Made by a program: the position numbers and the translations under genes. From Lomentospora prolificans (taxonomy: Eukaryota > Ascomycota > Sordariomycetes > Microascales > Microascaceae): DNA of 64,000 nt. The notes beneath the pieces are model-generated. The model saw only the letters and a program-made list of their open reading frames with translations, had not been told where the DNA came from and made no database searches. Below are positions 1 through 10,715 of this stretch, piece after piece. Each line of letters starts with the position of its first letter. Within the stretch, counting starts at the first letter, position 1. Location of the stretch: assembly GCA_029532625.1 (NCBI GenBank), contig JARFXM010000006.1:744001-808000 (forward strand), given 5' to 3'.

Positions 1-288
1 CGGCGTCCGGGGACACTTGACTGGTCAAGGTTCTTTCGTTGGCTCGAGCCGCCCTCCTTTCACCCAAAATGAGCACTGCAACGCAACGGTGGGATCCCCT
101 ATCCAGCCACTCATCGTATTCGACGTCCGAGTTGTGGCCACCAGCCAACGCCAAAGGTAATCTATCCCTAATATCTCACTTTCCTCATCTAAACCTCAAC
201 GGTGGGAAAGGGAAATGGGCATCTTTCCTCTTTGCGAATGATATGACTTAGCCACAAAAGAACATGATAAGCGAAGCACACCTCCAAC

Positions 289-3200
289 ATGGCTACTCAT
301 ATCGAACACGACTATTATTACGACCTCGACCTGCGGGAACGGTCCGGGTCTGCTACCTCTGCTCAAGCCTCCCATCACCAACAGGCCTCTGATACTCCGA
401 ATGCTTCATCTGAAGTGCCCCAGCGCGAGGTCTCACCATACCATTCCACATCTACTCCCACTCCCCCTACCACTACCGCAACCATTTCGGCACCTTTCGC
501 TGCTTCTGCCCACAACGCTGCCGGACCTCCTCCGAAGACGATTGCCGAAGCATCCATCCCTCCCTCACCCTCCTTCCCGTCCGATCATCACAGCCCAAGC
601 TTCCTTCCCAACAACTTCGCCGCGAGTCTCGCTTCTCAGAGGTCCACAAGGTCCAACACCCTCTCCTCAGACTATAATCCTAATCAGGTCATCAAGAGAA
701 AACCACTCTCTGCCACCGCATCCGCACTCGCCGTGCGCTACTCCGGTCCAACCCCTTATACATCTAATACCAACTCCCCGACGACCTCGCAGGACACGAG
801 GTCGTCGCCTGGCGGCGCACTGGCGTACCAGCCTTCTCACTCTCGTGATACCTCCGTATACTCGACCTCCTCGTACGGCTTGAGTGAAGTGTATGTTTTT
901 TTGTTTCTTCTTTTTTAACCCTTTCGTCTCCCTCTCGCTCGCGAGCGCCCCCCTTTATCCACACACCCCGTTCCCAAACAACGCTTGCTTCAGAGGAAAC
1001 AATGCAACGGAAAGGAAAAAGGAACGGTGTAGCTTGAACCTGTTGCTTGGTTTTCCTTCCCTTTTCTCTCGCACCGCATACATGATCTGTGGGAGATCAC
1101 GGCCGCTAACGGAAACGCACCCAGCAGATCTCCAACCAGTTACCCGGCTCAGACATCTGCCCACTCTGGCCTGGCCGGCCAAGAGGCTGCTGCAAGTCCT
1201 CAAACGGGACCACAGAACCTCCTGCAACGCGCCCACGAGGGACTGACGACAGAACCGCCTTATTCTCTCTCCCTGGACCCACACCCCAAGGCGATCGCCG
1301 AAGAGGACGAAGGAGAGCTGGACGACGACTCCGACTCCTCCTTGTACGACTCAATTTATAATAGTCTTAATGCTACTAATGATATGTCCTACCCTGTACT
1401 TGTCGAGCAGCAAGCATCTTCACCGACCTTGAGTCACGCAACAGTCGATAGAGGTCTTCAAAGGACAGACACCGTCACCACCACGACGACGACTACCAGC
1501 ACCACCACACAGATCCAGCAGGTCCAAGCCGTCTCCATCACAAAGGTCGACAAGCAAACGCCTGACAGGCCCAAGCCCATTGACACCACCACAACACCCA
1601 AGTCACCACTCTCGCCGGCTTTCGCTAAGATCGGAAGCTTGTTCTCTTGGAAACCTAACTCGCCATCTAACAGCGAGTTCTCTTCCATCCCGTCACCTAT
1701 ATCCTCTCCTCAGCGACCGACTACCGTCATCACAGATGCTACTTCTCTCCCATCCGCGCGTACAATTCCTACTAGCGAAAAGCCACTGCCTGATGTACCA
1801 CAGATTCGCCACTCGAACGCCATTAACTACTGCGAAACATCACTACAGACCCCACCTTGCATCGCTTCTCCGTCGCCGACGGCTGACATTGAAGAGATGG
1901 AGGATGAGTTGAAGGCCATCAGCGCCGAATTGGCTGCGTCCATTCGGCGCGAGATGGATCTAGAAGACTTGGTTGACCGCCTCCAGTCCGAGGTCAACAA
2001 CCCTCAAGCCCCCGGAAAACGCACCAGCGACTACTACTCCGACTCCGGCATCAGCTCGGCCAAGTTCAGTGAATTTGATCAGACCCGAGAGGAGGTGGAA
2101 AAGATTCAGCGCAAGTCTGAACAGGAAAAGGCGCAGCTGCGCCTTGAACTAACAACGAAGCTCCAGGATGAGCGGGACAAGAGGAGGGTCCTCGATCAGC
2201 AGATCAAGGAGCTATCCGACAAGGCCTCCCAGATGGATGTTGCACGGATGAACAGCTTCGATGCCACAGGCCGCCTGCGGGACCTCGAAGATACCTGTGA
2301 GGATCTCCGAAGGAAGCTCGCCGAGGAGCGTGAGATCAAGAGCAATTTTGAAGAGCTCCTAGCCGGGCTCAAGAGCGAGCTCCAAACAGCGTCTAACGAG
2401 CGTGATAACCTTCGCGATGAGGTGATCCCGCAACTCCGTTCGCAAGTCGAGGGCCTCGAGGCTGAGGCGGCTGACCAAACTAACTTCGCCTACGAAACTA
2501 CCAAGATGCAGCAGGACCTTGCGGCGCTCCGGCTCGAGAATGAGAACCTGAGGAAGTCCAAGGAGGAGGTCGAGGCCCGGGCTACTCGCGCATCGATGAC
2601 GCTCACTCGCTCCAATTCTGTCTCGCAATCGAAGCCTTTCAAGCTGCAACAGGCTCCTCCCGGTCTTCATCGGTCCAACACTACCAAAAAGGTCGAGTCT
2701 AAGGAGGCTCTTTCCGAGCGTCTCAAGGACGTCGAGGCGCAGAGGGATGCTCTACACAATGCCCTCAAGAGCCTTCTCGAGCGCCAGGAGTACCAGAACC
2801 GCGAAAACGAGAAGAAGATCAGGTTCCTCGAGGCCGAGCGCGAGCGCCTGCTCCAGGATTCGCCCCAAAAGGCGGGTTACGAGAGGGACATTGCTAACCT
2901 CCGCGCCGAGGTGTCGGTCCTTCGCCGCAGGGCTGAGGACGCCATCGACCAGAAGTGGCGTATCGAGAAGGGGCTAATCAGCCTCAAGTTCGACCTCGAT
3001 CGCGCGGATGAGGAAATTGCTTCGCTCCGGTCGCTTCTTTCCGCCAACGACATCCTTATTCCGCCTATCGAGAACTACCGGTCGAGCGGCGCAAGCAATC
3101 TGAGTGGTGCCAGCGCCACTGGCGTCGTCACATCCGAGACGCTCGAGCGAGCCTACAAGGAGCTCCAGGCCAGCTACAACGAGTCTCTTGAGCGCATCAA

Positions 3201-4068
3201 GAAGCTTGAGGCGTCGGGTGGCGTCGATATTTCCGACGAGAAGACCCAACTCGCGATTCAGCGCCTCGAGACGTTGCTCGAGTCGGCTCTCTCCGAGCGG
3301 GACAATGCGCGCGACGAGGCTTCGTCTTACAAGGGCCAGGCTGATGCCTTGGCGGCTAGCGAGGCAAAGCACCTCGAACATGAACGCAGCCTCTCGGACG
3401 AGCTTCGCGAGTCGGCTCAGCGTGTAGAGCAGCTCGCGGCGCAGGTACAAGCGCAGCTTAGCGCCAACTCCGATTTACGGCAGCGCTTGTCGGAGGCGGT
3501 TACTCGAGGCGAAGCCGACCGCAAGTCTAACACCGAGCGCGTCACCCGCCTCCAAAACCGCCTCAAGACGCTCGAAGACCAACTTGTGGCGGCCCAGACG
3601 GCGTCGGAGGATCGCGTCGCGCGCCACGAAGCCGAAATCGCTTCGATCAAGGAGGCACATAACGCGCAGCTCCGGCGTGTCACCGCCTCACCCCTCGCGA
3701 GCCCGAACCCCTTGAGGTCGCCCAACCTCCGCCCTTCGTCGAGGTCCCGCCTAAGCCCTCTTCCCTCGCCCATGTTCCCCAGGTCACCGCGTATGCCCCC
3801 GACTAAGACGCTCGATGACGACGCCGAAGTGTCGAGGCTCCGGGACCGTGTTGCGGAGCTGGAGACGGCCATCGCCGAGTCGGATCGCGACATGCAGGAC
3901 GTCATCGCCAAGATGAGCTCGGCTCAGATTGAGGTCATGGCCCTCCAGGAGGAGAGGGACCAGGCTGTGCGCCAGACCAAGAAGCTGCAGCAGGAGCTCG
4001 ACGCGGAGAAAGTGAAGCAGTTTGAGGACCGGTTCAAGACGCTGGCGCGAAGCGGGACCGTTGCCTAA
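289..4068 (+). CDS. Large coiled-coil protein of unknown function
   Basis: Two exons, 289-890 and 1128-4068, joined in phase 2. The 237-nt intron has a GTATGT donor, a CTAAC branch point at 1106-1110 and a CAG acceptor. The protein is about 1,180 residues. The first third is Ser/Thr/Pro-rich and looks disordered. From about residue 450 to the end it is almost entirely heptad-rich coiled coil, broken by two basic Ser/Pro linkers, one of them a run of SPxxSP motifs near the end (about 3680-3800). No catalytic motif is visible. The composition suggests a cytoskeleton, polarity or spindle-pole scaffold; that is inference from architecture only. The start is uncertain: an ATG at 69 opens a 29-codon segment followed by a possible donor at 157, and splicing to 272 would join it in frame to the ATG at 289. 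I recognise no family with confidence. Confidence 0.85.
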
Positions 4069-4559
4069 AGTCGACAAATTTGAGCAAGATATAATGGAGT
4101 GGTACAAGTCTTTTTAACGCGGTTCATGAGAAATTGCATTAGATCAGAAGAAAAAGATCTGATCGTCATGGAGTTGGAGACTTTTTTTTTTTTTCCTTTC
4201 TAGCTTGCGAGATATCCACTTCTTTTGTTTTCGCCATATCCGTTACTTCTTCTATTTTATACCGCCCTGGGACTGTAGCTCTCGGGGGTGCCGGGTGCTG
4301 AGGAAACCCCGGTTTTTATTCTCTTCGCTCGTTATATAATATTACATGAATGTATACTAAAAGCTAAACGCTAAAGTCTATTAATAGTTAGACATTTGGG
4401 GGGGGGGGAGAAGAGGATATCTAGAAAGGAAAGGGATCCCGAGAGGAAAAGGGAATTTAGTGGATATGCAACATAGTTGTGATATCAATATCAACAAGAA
4501 TGCAAATCAAGAAGACGAGTTAAAAGTGTGACGATGTCAACTCCTGAGGGCTCCAGGTC

Positions 4560-4582
4560 GTGTGTGTGTGTGTGTGTGTGTG
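4560..4582. repeat. (GT)11 microsatellite
   Basis: A perfect GT dinucleotide run in intergenic DNA downstream of the coiled-coil gene. Confidence 0.95.
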
Positions 4583-6856
4583 AAGCTCTTCTCTTGGGAG
4601 TAGACGAGTCGTCGGAAAAGGTAGTGTTGATTAGATAGGTCCCTTTAATGTCTTGTAAGCCAGGAGATGAAACGGGAATGAGCTTCGAAATAGTAGTTAG
4701 TCGCTATCACAACGATAGGGTCAGTCAGAAACGATGTTAAATGGCGCGTTTGGCCAAGGCGACGTATTGGTTAGGCCACAATGCTGTTCCAAAGGGGGCG
4801 GGCGGAGAATGGACATCTCCAGCAGAACAAAACGATATCAGCGTCCACGACTGTTGGCGGCCAGTCAAAGGTGCAAACCACCATCTCAGTGCGGCCAGCA
4901 TGTGTTCCTATCGAATGGATCCTTTACCGGTCCCTCGGATGCGGATAGGAATCCAGATTATACGAGCACCGGTGACTTGCCATTCGTAACCTCGATTCTG
5001 CTTAAGAGACAAAACAGCTAGGTGAACTGAATCAAGTTATCCTCAGGTAGATTGCGAGTAGCGACAACGAACGGTCCTCGACGAATTACAAGGCGCCGCA
5101 GCGCATCCGGTTCAAATGTAGAAGTAGATGGGCAGGTCCCCGTCTCCGGTCCTAGATTCCCCTGACTACAGGGCGGATCCCTGGCATGGTGCATCCGTAG
5201 AGATCCGAAGGGTCCAGTCAACTATCGTAGATCTAATCTCTGAACGAAGAAAGAGATAGACAGGCGACAAGGAGGTCGAGAAATAACACTAGAGGAGTAT
5301 CTTAAGTGCTCACGCAAAGGGAACCCTGGCGACGGTCCTCCGCATGAAGTCACAATCTACCTGTACTAGCATCGAGCGGGTCGCCTGGCGTTGCGTCATT
5401 AAGCCAGGCCAGCCGTGAGAGCTGGCTGAGTTCTGGAACCCTGGGCGATGTGAAGAGGTCAGGCCAAGCTCCTTTGTATCCACACCCGTAGGGCCAGACA
5501 AGGAGGTTTTTGTGTTTCGTGTGTGGAAGCCGTACTGGGGTGCGCCAACGGAGAAGAATGGAAGGGATCAATGACTTTGATTCTCGTCGTTGTCTCCCCC
5601 CCACGCGGCAACGGAGCCAGCATGGGTTGAAGCGAAGATGAAGCCAGCATTTGAGGTGTTGATGTGGGGGTTTTGGCAGGACTCGCCGGTACGTATTACT
5701 GGAGCCAGGCTGATACAGAGTACTTGGAGAACAAGGAAAAAGGTACGTACCGCCAGGCGCCTCGCTGCTATATTAGTTTGGGCTTAGCAATGCGTCTGGT
5801 TGGTACGTTGTTATCGCTGACAGACGCATTTCTTGGGCGGTGTTTTCTAATCTGCACCCTGGCTTGCTGGCTATCAGCTGGCGGTGGAATGCTCCAAATC
5901 GTACCAACCACACACGACTGGCTAATGGCTGGCTGCCCGGAGCTTATCTCTTGTGGACTCTGGCCAGCCATGTTCGAGGTTCCCTTTTCCTCTCCACAAG
6001 TACTCGATATGCATATCAACGAGACCTCGAACAAGCACTGAAACCCCTTGTTCTTTCTTTTTTTTTTTTTTTTGTCCATTTCGTCTTCGCGATGTGCTCA
6101 TCCACAAGAACCGGCACGTTTCGAGGAACACGAGGATTAAAAATGATTTGGGCTCCCGGCTGGCGGGGTGTGCGACCTCTTGTCTGTTTCCGCCAGCGTA
6201 GTGCTCCTTTTGGAGGTCAACGACAGAGAGAGCTTCAGGTGAGCACCAACGACATGGAGAAAAGGTGCTCATACGGAGTACAAGCCAGACAACCCTTGTA
6301 CAAGTCAGTAATCGGGGCTGCTTATCTCTTGCCAGGCTGAACCAGTCAGGACTCACAAGCGTTCTTTGACTCTTGGAAGAACAGATCAATGTGGAAATTG
6401 ATCAATTGCTTGTGGTCCCGAGTACTTGGGTCTACGGAGAGTTCCCAATGGGGACTGGCACTATGAATATTAATTAGACTGCCCACATGTAGAGGCTCTC
6501 TTTGAGAAGCCGGCCATGATGAGGCCAGCAATGCCTGGCTGTATGCTCGTTCGTTTGTGGATCGTTTGTGGCTTCTCTTCACCTTCTTCTTCTTCTTCTT
6601 CTTCTCCTCGGTCGATTAGACTGGGTTATTGAATGTTTGATGAAGACCTTCATGGATGGCTCTTACATGTGGCACTGTCGATTCCAATATCTCTCTGCTT
6701 TCGGTGGGTATATGTTTTGTTTCCTTTTTTGCTTCAAATCCCTGGATTATTTCCTCAGGGCTACAGTAGCCCGAGAAGCAAATTGAAGCTGGCTTGTAGT
6801 CACGCACGCATTGCTCCAAACAGATATCTTTACTCTCTCTCAAGCAAAAACCCCAA

Positions 6857-7076
6857 AGATAAGGCGGCAGCCCACCCATTTCCGATCGATGGCATCCCAT
6901 CCACCATGATTGGCCCCATCCCTGCCATCTCCGTTTTTGCTTTTTCCCAGTGATGAAACGAACGCCCCCTTCCTGCACACTTTGCCTTTAACAATAATAC
7001 TCATCCTCCCTCTCCACCCCCGTCCCCCCAAAGCGAACAGGGAACACATGATGCTGGCCACCGTTTCCGCTTATCA
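6857..7076. promoter_or_regulatory. Two HGATAR sites upstream of the ammonium transporter
   Basis: AGATAA lies at 6857-6862 and TGATAA on the minus strand at 7071-7076, about 0.9-1.1 kb upstream of the start codon. GATA factors of the AreA/NIT2 type bind HGATAR and activate ammonium transporter genes under nitrogen limitation in moulds. Two sites in this span are not statistically remarkable, so this is a weak, function-guided call. Confidence 0.25.
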
Positions 7077-7748
7077 TTGCCAAGCCTGCTCTACTATCCT
7101 GGAGAGGCTAATCAGTAGAGAGTTGCGGCGAATACCGGGGTGCCGGCTTGCTTTACCCTTGCAGAGGCGTACAGTTCCAAGTACACACCATCGTTTTCCG
7201 CTCCGTACACTGCCCATTTCCGCATGTCCCCTCCACGCCTTCTTACCAAGTAGATGCACGAGTCTATTAAGGTACTCGGTATAGTCCAGAGGAGTACGGA
7301 TACGCAGAACGCCAGCATCCCACTTGGTCCAACTCCCGTCGACCTGGGTCGTCAGCCACACAGTAACTGCAGCTCGTGCCTCGATACCCGGTTCGGGTCC
7401 CGGGGGCGGGTGTATACAGACGGGGGAGAGGAGGAATGGGCAAATCCGTAGGATAGTACCCCGTCCATCTATAATCGATTCCCTCTTTCCTCTACTCGTA
7501 TGTCTCCTATGATATTCTTCATCTCATATCAGCCCATCATGACCCGTCCCTACACACCCAGTAACCTTGCTGGCTGTACATAGCGTAGTCTAGCCTCCCT
7601 TATTACTCTCTCGCCCTCCCTCTCTTTTTCTCCATACTTACTCCCACCCTACAGCACCACCGATCTTGCCATTCTGTCGCGCCCGATCTTTTTAATACAC
7701 GCCCTTCGCCCGCATTTTTAGATCCTGAGGGGCTGGCTGAAAAGACGT

Positions 7749-7780
7749 TGTGTGTGTGTGTGTCTCTCTCTCTCTCTTTT
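7749..7780. repeat. (TG)n(TC)n microsatellite in the leader of the ammonium transporter gene
   Basis: A TG run passes directly into a TC run about 180 bases before the start codon. It is probably within the 5' UTR or core promoter; pyrimidine-rich tracts are common there in filamentous fungi. Confidence 0.85.
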
Positions 7781-7956
7781 CCTTGTCATACCATACTATT
7801 TCGTTCGTGCGCTGCAGCCTTGCGAATCATTGGGACGCAAGGTCGGACGTGCTCGCGAGAACAGACTCTTCCTTCTTTTCGTTTTACCCTCATTCTATAT
7901 CTGTGCGACGAAAGTACAGGACCATTGTCTACTTCTTTTACTTCCCCTTCGTCACG

Positions 7957-9745
7957 ATGGCGGATGTGGACAAGGTTGATTTGGATTCGCTCAACTATGT
8001 GGTCAAGGTGCCGTATAATGGCACCGGACCCATGGGCGGCGATCCCCTCAAGGATAATATGAATATTTGGTACGAGGTGAGTAGAAAGGCCTTGCAAGAG
8101 ATCCGCCGCGTCGGTGATTTCAAACAGGTCGGGTTGCTAACTTGGCCGCAGTCGGGAGACTTGAGCTGGATCATCATGGCGACGGGTCTCGTCTTGCTGA
8201 TGGTCCCGGGTATCGGGTATGTTTCCATCTTCGGTTTTTCTTATTCTTCCTTTTTTTATCCTACTTTTTTTTCTTTCTTTCTTTGACGAGCGATAATACC
8301 CCAAGTACGACGCGACTAACGTGTGGCAGCTTCTTCTACTCGGGTCTCGCCAGGCGCAAGTCCGCCCTCTCCCTCATCTGGCTCTCCGTCATGTCCGTCG
8401 CCGTCACCTGCTTCCAGTGGTTCTTCTGGGGCTACTCCCTCACCTTCTCCCACACCGCCGGCCCCTTCATTGGCAACCTCGCCAACTTTGGCTTCCGCAA
8501 CGTCCTCGCCGCCCCCTCCGTCGCCTCCGACCGCATTCCTGACCTCCTCTTCGCCGTCTACCAGGGAATGTTCTCCGCCGTCACCGTCGCCCTCGCCACG
8601 GGCGCCGTCGCCGAGCGTGGCCGCATGCTCCCCTGCGTCGTCTTCATGTTCGTCTGGGCCACTGTCATCTACGATCCCATCGCCTGCTGGACCTGGAACC
8701 CCAGCGGCTGGTCCAACAGGATGGGCGGGTTGGATTTCGCCGGCGGCACCCCCGTGCACATTGCTTCGGGAACCGCCGCGCTCGCGTACAGCATGATGCT
8801 GGGAAAGAGGAGGGGCCACGGAACGCACGAGCTGAACTATAGGCCGCATAATGTCACGCATATCGTGATCGGGACCGTGTTCCTTTGGGTGGGGTGGTTT
8901 GGCTTCAATGCTGGGTCGGCGCTGGGTGCGAATCTGAGGTCGATCATCGCCGCGGCGGTTACTAATCTTGCCGCGTGCGCGGGAGGCATTACATGGTGCG
9001 TGCTTGATTACAGGCTGGAGAAGAAGTGGTCGACTGTTGGCTTTTGTTCCGGTGTCGTGGCCGGCCTCGTATCCATTACTCCTGGATCCGGTATGATAAT
9101 ACAATTTCCTTTCCTCAACACACACCCACACACAAAACTCTGCGTTCAAAGAAGCTAACATGCCAACCCGCAGGCTACGTCCCCGTCTGGGCCGCCGTCG
9201 TTTTCGGCGTCCTCGGCGCCGGGTTCGCCAACTACGCCACCAAGCTCAAGTTCATCCTGCAAATCGACGACGCTCTCGACATCTTCGCCGTGCACGGCAT
9301 CGGCGGTCTCGTGGGTAACATCTGCACGGGCATCTTCGCGTCGCGCGAGATCGCGCACCTCGACAACGTGCAGCTGATCGCCGGCGGCTGGCTCGACCGA
9401 CACTGGATGCAGCTGGCCTACCAGCTCGCCGACTCGTTCGCGGGCGGAGCCTACTCGTTCGTCGGCACCTGCGCCATCCTGCTCGTGATGAACCTGATCC
9501 CCGGCCTGCGCTTGCGGGCGGGCGAGGAGGCCGAGATCCTCGGCATCGACGACGCCGAGATTGGCGAGTTCGCCTACGACTACGTCGAGCTGACCAGGGA
9601 GGTGCTCGTCGACGTGGAGAACGAGGCCGGAAGCGTGCGGTACTCGGCCGATGCGGGGACTTTTCATTCCCTCGAGAAGCATAATGCGCCGTTGGTGGAT
9701 CCGAGGGGGCTCTTTCGGTATGGGCAGCCGGCGCATGCGAGGTGA
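7957..9745 (+). CDS. mep: Ammonium transporter, MEP/AMT/Rh family
   Basis: Four exons: 7957-8076, 8152-8216, 8330-9090 and 9174-9745. Introns of 75, 113 and 83 nt have GTGAGT or GTATGT/GTATGA donors and CTAAC branch points, and give a 505-residue protein. It imports ammonium across the plasma membrane. About 11 membrane segments are visible. The two pore histidines are about H205 (GGTPVHIASG) and H356 (FAVHGIGG). The conserved Asp before the first is about D197 (LDFAGG). The short N-terminus before the first helix and the roughly 80-residue cytosolic acidic tail are usual for fungal MEPs. His at the first pore position resembles Mep2 rather than yeast Mep1/Mep3, which have Glu there. Which paralogue (MepA, B or C) it is cannot be decided without a tree. 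No in-frame ATG precedes 7957 in the leader. Confidence 0.96.
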
Positions 9746-10715
9746 GCGAACCAAGGGCCGGGCAGGTCTTGATGGAGGGATGTGGGTTGTGAAGAGGGAG
9801 AGGGAGGGGGAGTGGATTCCTCTGAGGGATTTGTAGATGGGGGACGGGAGGAGGGCAAGAAGAATTTGTGTGTATATAAACATTGTCATTGTCATCTCAT
9901 CGGTTTTCTTTTAGAGCGTCTTATTCGGTTTGTTTGTACATATTGAAGCAAAATACCCATTTTTAAACTAGAGTTGTTCAAGTTTACTTCTAGATCTGGC
10001 TATGTGATGTTCACTCTCGGCAGTGTCTTTTGGGTACGAGTATATGGCTCAAAGATGATCTAGAAAGTATCAAGATGGTTTATAGCTAGTAGAAGTAGAT
10101 ATGCTGCCTAGAGGAAGCTCCCATCTAAAAGCTTGGATGTGTGAATGTTACGAGGTTATGCGCGTTGGCAGTTCACGTGGTTCAGTGACATCCATCGCGC
10201 ATGCGCACTGAATGTAGCCTGTCATCCTGCATCGAGTGTCTTTCTTCAGCTGGTTGCCTAACCCCGCTGGCTGGCTAGCTCGCTAAACTTTATCTTGGTT
10301 CGTTCCCTGTGGGTCAGCCCAGTTCGTCATTCCCAGCTGGCTTCTAGCTTGAGAGGGACCAGTTAGTTATTACCTGTAATCCAACTCCCAGCCAGCGTGG
10401 GTACTCTCTGATTCACATTGTTTCATTTGGCCGAGGGCTTTGGGAATTTTCTTTTTAGGCAGGTACGTTAGAGGAGGCCCCTTCTTTTCTTTTGAAGGAT
10501 CATCTGATGGATATTTATATCTTACTGGAGACTTCCTTCCCTTCTTTATCGCATCATTAGCCTTTGACACGCTGGTATTCCCAAAATGGCGCCGTCCTTT
10601 TAACATCCCATCCCCATCCCGTCCGTGAACCACTCTTCCCGCCACCACAACAACACTCGTATCTATATCTTCTATTCAAATTACATCGACTGCCTCTCCA
10701 GCACTGTTTATAGCC
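9746..10715. other. Intergenic region between mep and pol4
   Basis: 970 bases with no gene. It contains the mep 3' UTR and the pol4 promoter and leader. CCAGC/GCTGG motifs cluster at 10246-10275, 10331-10345 and 10385-10397. Confidence 0.75.

Larger units (their letters stand above)
4069..7956. other. Intergenic region, 3.9 kb, no gene seen
   Basis: No ORF here looks like protein. It holds the 3' end of the coiled-coil gene with a short inverted repeat (AGATCAGA / TCTGATC, about 4140-4165), a T-rich tract near 4183-4195, a G11 run (4398-4408), a (GT)n repeat (4560-4582), a T16 run (6058-6073), a CTT repeat (about 6583-6606) and many GCCAGC/GCTGGC hexamers (5400-5420, 5850-5960, 6510-6545). 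The last 200 bases are the presumed leader of the ammonium transporter gene. Confidence 0.7.

Noticed and set aside
4140..4165. Inverted repeat as a transcription terminator
   Set aside because: Intrinsic hairpin terminators are bacterial; in a fungal 3' UTR this is at most an RNA hairpin of unknown role.
8316..9161. 281-codon ORF antisense to the ammonium transporter
   Set aside because: Overlaps conserved transporter exons and has no independent support.
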